DNA of 64,000 nt from Epiperipatus broadwayi (lineage: Eukaryota > Onychophora > Udeonychophora > Euonychophora > Peripatidae), in NCBI GenBank assembly GCA_028023455.1, contig JAQFVV010006272.1:5259217-5323216 (forward strand), read 5' to 3'. Position numbers and translations under genes: made by a program. Positions 60,346 through 64,000 of this stretch are shown piece after piece (the stretch's first letter is position 1; every line of letters starts with the position of its first letter). The notes beneath the pieces are model-generated. The model had not been told where the DNA came from and did no database searches. It was given only the letters and a program-made list of their open reading frames with translations.

Positions 60346-61130
60346 CAGAAGAAATGTTTAAAGAAATAAAAGCTGTACAAAAACAGTAAAAATATGGCTA
60401 ATGAAATAGCCAAATCAAACAAATTGAAGAAGTTCTGAATGAAATGAGACAAAACAAAGAACAGGATATAAAAATAAAAGATACACCAAGTAATGGGCAA
60501 TAAAATTAGCCAAGTGCAGGAAGCAATAGAATCTGTGAATAATGAGTCAGTGAAGTCTGAAATTGATAAAAGAGCATATAGAGGACTTGGCTAATCAAAT
60601 TAAATTCCTGCAGGACAGATGATGATAGAATTCAAGAAACAGTAAAGCAATTGAAGGATGACCATGGACAAGATGATCAAACCAAAAGCAAAACTGCCAT
60701 ATCTATATTAAAAAATGAAGAAATTGAAAATACAAAGATAGAAGAAATAAAGATAGCGAGACAATACACAAAGCAACTGCCTGGAATTATAAACCAGTTG
60801 ACTTTTTCAGGAAATGCTAGTGAGGGACCCATTGAATTTGTCAATAATCTGGAAAGATATTTCAGCATTAATGCCATGACTGAAGAGGCAAAGATAGCAA
60901 TAGCTTGTAACCGTCTTCAAGGTAAGTCCTAGGCATGGTGGGATTCACTATTCACCCGTCCCCATAGTTTTATCAAGTTCAAGTAGGCAATTATGAAGTG
61001 CTATTAGAGTGAGGATTACCAGGAAGATGTTAAACATAAAGTATCCCAAAAGAAGTATCCTACTGGTAAGCCCTATACTCCATTTTTTTTTAGAAAGCAA
61101 GTAGCGAAACTGGTGCTCACTGCAGATCCT
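60073..61130 (+). pseudogene. gypsy gag: charged N-terminus and capsid-like domain
   Basis: The third repeat unit opens with MLTRGKANGRNSQRIEESS, then a Lys/Gln/Glu/Asp-rich coiled coil with short peptide repeats. After frameshifts the capsid-like domain reads QLTFSGNASEGPIEFVNNLE, RYFSINAMTEEAKIAIACNR, LQGKS (60790-60930), then AWWDSLFTRPHSFIKF (60934-60985), with TAG between. This is the retrotransposon gag pattern F-G-xxP-F-xxLE-YF ... L-G-A--WW. Gag packages the element RNA. Confidence 0.8.
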
Positions 61131-61532
61131 CTCTCAGAATTAAAAATAATAAGAATACTGTGACATAACTTCCCCAAGCCATACTGAAAGGTTGTTGATT
61201 GGCACTGATAGGCGTACAATTGAGTAGGTGGCTGAACTGTTAACCTCCAACTAAATCAACATACAGAGGAAATAATAATCCACATATGAATGCTATCCAA
61301 TATGGGAAGCGAAAAATCAAGACACCACCATGGTTCATAACAGAAGAAATGAAGTGCCACTATGGAAGAGAAGTTCAACTGGTAACATAAATAGTCCTAC
61401 AAGAACCTGAATAGTTAGATCTGGAAGAGGATCAAACATTAATCAAGGAAATATGCATCAGGAATATGGTTTGACATCCCATGACCAGATCATGAACCAA
61501 GTTAGGAGAGAGCCTAAAAGCTTGGGAGAAAA

Positions 61533-61940
61533 CTGTTAAACAAGGAAGAACCCAGCTCCTTGCAATGGGGTCCTATGATGATACAATACATGCCATGGCA
61601 AATTTAATATGTGATCAAGAGAAGGTACCTCAATATTTATACCAGAATTCTTCTAGAATTAGAGTAATATTAGAGGATATAATTGTAGAAGCCTGTTAAA
61701 CAAGGAAGGACACCAGCTCCTTGCAACTGGGTCCTATGATGATACAATACATGCCATGGCAAATTTAATATGTAATCAAGAGAAGGTACCTCAATATTTA
61801 TACCAGAATTGTCCTAAAATTTAGAATAACATTATAGGATATAATTGTAGAAGCCCTCCTGGATTCATTAAGCCAGGTATCCTTTAGAATAACATATAAT
61901 TGTAGAAGCCCTCCTGGATTCATGAAGCCAGGTATCTGTA
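61533..61940 (+). repeat. local tandem duplications before the protease
   Basis: A 160-bp unit starting CTGTTAAACAAGGAAG is present at 61533 and 61693. It is followed by a shorter one containing ATAATTGTAGAAGCCCTCCT at 61841 and 61895. The first pair shares ACATGCCATGGCAAATTTAA and GAGAAGGTACCTCAATATTT. Such replication-type duplications echo the 450-bp triplication upstream. Confidence 0.85.
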
Positions 61941-62000
61941 ATATCAGAGACTTTATATGTCAAATAATACTCATGAATCCGCATATTAAAACCTTGCCCT
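61845..62000 (+). pseudogene. gypsy protease start, duplicated and mutated
   Basis: VEALLDS-x-SQVSVIS occurs twice because of the duplication. The catalytic motif Asp-Ser/Thr-Gly is broken in both. In the first copy the Gly codon is TTA (Leu). In the second it is TGA (stop). An aspartic protease of this type would cut the polyprotein in the particle, and this one cannot. Confidence 0.65.
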
Positions 62001-62399
62001 TAAGGTTAACTTGTCACAATGGCAAATAGCAGAAAAGCTAAAGTAGCCTCTAAACATTTGGGTGGAAATGAGAATTGGAAAAAACATGCATCCACCATGT
62101 GTTTTTGATATTGAATGGGCTCATCCATGAACTGATTTTGGGAGCAGACTTGATGTACAAAACTCTCTGATTATTGGATTTTAATAAAAATCAAGCAAAA
62201 TGTGATAATGAAATCATACCTTTCATACTACAAGGGCTATATCAATCAACAGAGTTGTGCTGCATGCACGAGTGCCCCCTCAGCAGCAAGAAATGTCGAT
62301 AAAGATCAAAGCATCCCTATAAAGGGAAAATGTTGAGCAATTGTTACAAAGATATTTAATAATATTTTCTGATGTATCTGGTACAATAGGGATATGAGC

Positions 62400-63110
62400 A
62401 TCAAATTAAAATCGCGGATAGTCAGCCATATCAGACCAGATCATATGCAGTACCCTATCAATGCAAGGGAGAAGTTGAAAAACAGTTGGCTCTGATGATA
62501 AAATGGGGAGTCATATCCAAGTGCTCTTCCCCATTTAACAATCCATTAGTTGTAGTGAAAAAAATAAGATGGTTCAATGAGGTTGTGTTTGGACGCCCGA
62601 CAACTGAATCAGATTACAGTGGCTGATTGCAATATTCCTCCTCCTCCTATCTATGAATTATTGATCAAATTTAAGGGAAAATTTTTACTACATTTTATTG
62701 GCAGATCAAACTGCATCCAGAAGACTATAAATATACTGCCTTCAGACATAATGGATATAGTCAATAGGATAATGGATATTCTTATTAGTTCAATAGGATG
62801 CTCTTTGGACAAAGAATAGTGGTGCAGAGTTACTTCAATGTTTAGATAAGATTATGTCAGATGATCATGGCCATATACATTGATGATGTAATAATCGCAT
62901 CCACCGAGTAGCACATGTAGCATTTGAAACTCTTTTTTATGAAATGTCAAGGGAAGGGAATAATAATCACTTTTAAAAAAAGTATTCTGGTGACTAATGA
63001 AGTTAAATTTTTAGGTCATGTAATCAGTAATCATGATATTAAATCTCATCATGAAAAAATTCATGCAATCCAACAATTTACAAGTCCTAAAATGAAAAAA
63101 ACTGATTAGA
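62400..63110 (+). pseudogene. gypsy reverse transcriptase relic
   Basis: LCLDARQLNQITVADCNIPP (62580-62640), then PPIYELLIKFKGKFLLH, is the block before the first catalytic Asp, which is mutated here (FIGRSN for the usual DL). AIYIDDVIIASTE (62873-62910) keeps the catalytic Asp pair of the palm. KSILVTNEVKFLGHVISNHD (62977-63040) is the FLGH block, followed by HEKIHAIQQFTSPK. The frame is broken at least six times. Confidence 0.85.
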
Positions 63111-63269
63111 TCCTTTCTAGAATTGTGCAATTTTTATAATCATTTTTATGAAAACTTTGCATTAGATATGGAATCTCTGTTACAGCTGTCAAGAAAAGAC
63201 ATGCCTTGGCAATGGACAACACAGCATGATTAGAAATTTAAAACAATTAAAAGAGAAATTTCTATAGCA

Positions 63270-63545
63270 AGCGATGTTGGCTTATCCTGATTTTGTAAAA
63301 CCCTTTTATGTTCAGAGCGACAATAGTGGCTATGGGTTAGGAGCAACTTTGTTCCAGATCCAGGAGAACAATTAACAAAAAGTTCTCTATTTTATTAGCT
63401 GATTGTTGAAGGGTTCAGAAATAAATTATACAGTGACAAAAAAGAAGCATTAGCTGTTGTATGGACCTTTCTAAAGTTTTGGCAGTCCCTACTAGGGTCT
63501 GAAGTAATTGTGATTACCCATCACAAAATTCTTGAATCATAGCTA
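63270..63545 (+). pseudogene. gypsy RNase H relic
   Basis: AYPDFVKPFYVQSDNSGYGL then GATLFQIQ (63280-63365) includes the first catalytic Asp. KKEALAVVWTFLKFWQSLLG (63440-63500) includes the Glu, followed by SEVIVITHHKILES, in which the usual TDH is THH, so a catalytic Asp is lost. Confidence 0.85.
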
Positions 63546-63849
63546 CTTAACCAATAGTTGTTTGTTGAAGTGGAGTGTTACTTCAGGAATTCAATTATAC
63601 CGTTAGGTATTGTAAGGATTCAGAAAATGCTGTCAATGATATATTGAGCTGCAACCCTGTGCATCAAGATCAGCATCACTTGTAGGTTAATGGGATATGC
63701 ATAGCACGTTTGAAATTTACTACAAATGAACTTATGGAAAGAGACTTGGATCATTTAGTAGACAGAGAGAAACCACATTGCATGGAAATATTTTCATATA
63801 TTGAGAAGGAGAAACTTGTGCAAATATGCGATAAAAGAAGGAGGGCTGC

Positions 63850-64000
63850 AGTACTATAAAGAGACTGCAATCAATAAACGGTGAAAAGTAATACTAGATA
63901 ATATGGGGAACCATTTGGTAATGTATACTCAGGCACCGTATGGGCATTATGGTGCAGAAAAAATTGCTAGATTAATGAACTGTCGGTTTTACTGGCCAAA
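63850..64000 (+). pseudogene. gypsy integrase N-terminal zinc finger, truncated by window end
   Basis: APYGHYGAEKIARLMNCRFY followed by WPK at the last bases is the HHCC-domain signature GH-G--KT---L---FYWP. The first His of the pair region is changed (PYGHYG instead of the usual H-x3-5-GH). The DDE core would lie beyond 64000. Confidence 0.75.

Larger units (their letters stand above)
59000..64000 (+). mobile_element. degraded Ty3/gypsy LTR retrotransposon, internal region, cut by window end
   Basis: Plus-strand gag, protease, RT, RNase H and integrase relics appear in canonical gypsy order (separate entries). Every domain has frameshifts or stops, so it is a pseudo-element. The 5' LTR could not be delimited. 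The 3' LTR lies beyond the window. It sits upstream of, and antisense to, the visible SLK exons, probably in an SLK intron if the gene continues to the right. Confidence 0.9.

Noticed and set aside
60003-60500. 165-codon minus-strand frame rich in Phe, Leu, Ser, like a membrane protein
   Set aside because: It is the antisense of the purine-rich gag coding strand, and the hydrophobicity is a by-product of GAA/AAA codons read backwards. The same holds for 58873-59082, 59317-59529 and 59769-59981.
1-64000. CRISPR array or prokaryotic operons
   Set aside because: Spliced animal kinase exons, LINEs and poly-A tails make this nuclear eukaryotic DNA. No set of regularly spaced identical short repeats occurs. 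The 450-bp and 85-bp tandems are element-internal.
52881-64000. Further SLK exons upstream on the minus strand
   Set aside because: I looked for linker, coiled-coil or kinase-like blocks with splice sites and found none. The next exon is presumably beyond 64000.

Overview
This is an A+T-rich (about three quarters A+T by eye, not counted) window from an intron-rich eukaryotic genome, almost certainly an invertebrate animal. The only host gene I can prove is on the minus strand. Seven exons encode the last 321 residues of an SLK/STK10 (LOK/Slik)-type germinal-centre-kinase-like kinase: the long C-terminal coiled-coil (ATG / polo-kinase-kinase homology) region and the stop codon. Exons lie at 50296-50439, 49976-50105, 48777-48901, 48459-48653, 48258-48383, 36516-36629 and 25122-25253, all with GT-AG boundaries and consistent phase. 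The kinase domain lies beyond the right edge. Two introns of about 11 kb separate the last three exons and are filled with mobile DNA.

Almost everything else is decayed transposable elements. Positions 1-1570 hold an RTE-type LINE. Positions 3.2-3.7 kb are a large fold-back repeat. At 5.0-5.66 kb is an inverted repeat family with hammerhead-ribozyme-like cores (family A). At 6.2-12.6 kb is a minus-strand L1/Tx1-like LINE (ORF1 plus ORF2), interrupted by a second hammerhead-bearing family (B, 7.16-7.83 kb) and by an opposite-strand LINE insertion (9344-11138) with a poly-A tail and an exact 12-bp target duplication. The stretch 12.6-25.1 kb is nearly featureless apart from small inverted repeats and homopolymers.

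Inside the last SLK intron (25.25-36.5 kb) are an LTR-like block (29.4-30.2 kb), a short repeat present three times (31.8-32.35 kb) and a degraded hAT transposase (33.0-35.9 kb). The preceding intron (36.6-48.26 kb) holds an inverted dimer of family B with a perfect 15-bp target duplication, another family B unit, a palindromic MITE, a tRNA-headed SINE, and a second RTE LINE carrying a 1.13-kb non-autonomous DNA transposon with 43-bp terminal inverted repeats. Upstream of the visible SLK exons are two head-to-head Penelope-like reverse transcriptase relics (51.2-52.9 kb), unassigned higher-GC sequence, and a plus-strand Ty3/gypsy retrotransposon from about 59.0 kb to the window end. Its leader/gag start is tandemly triplicated, and its protease, RT, RNase H and integrase zinc-finger relics follow in canonical order.

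The most interesting signal is the pair of repeat families A and B. Each keeps CUGANGA and GAAA boxes, a GUC cleavage triplet, a self-complementary six-base stem III (ACCGGT in A, ACTAGT in B) and pairing stem I sequence. That fits dimer-active type I hammerhead ribozymes of the kind known from Penelope-like elements and retrozymes.
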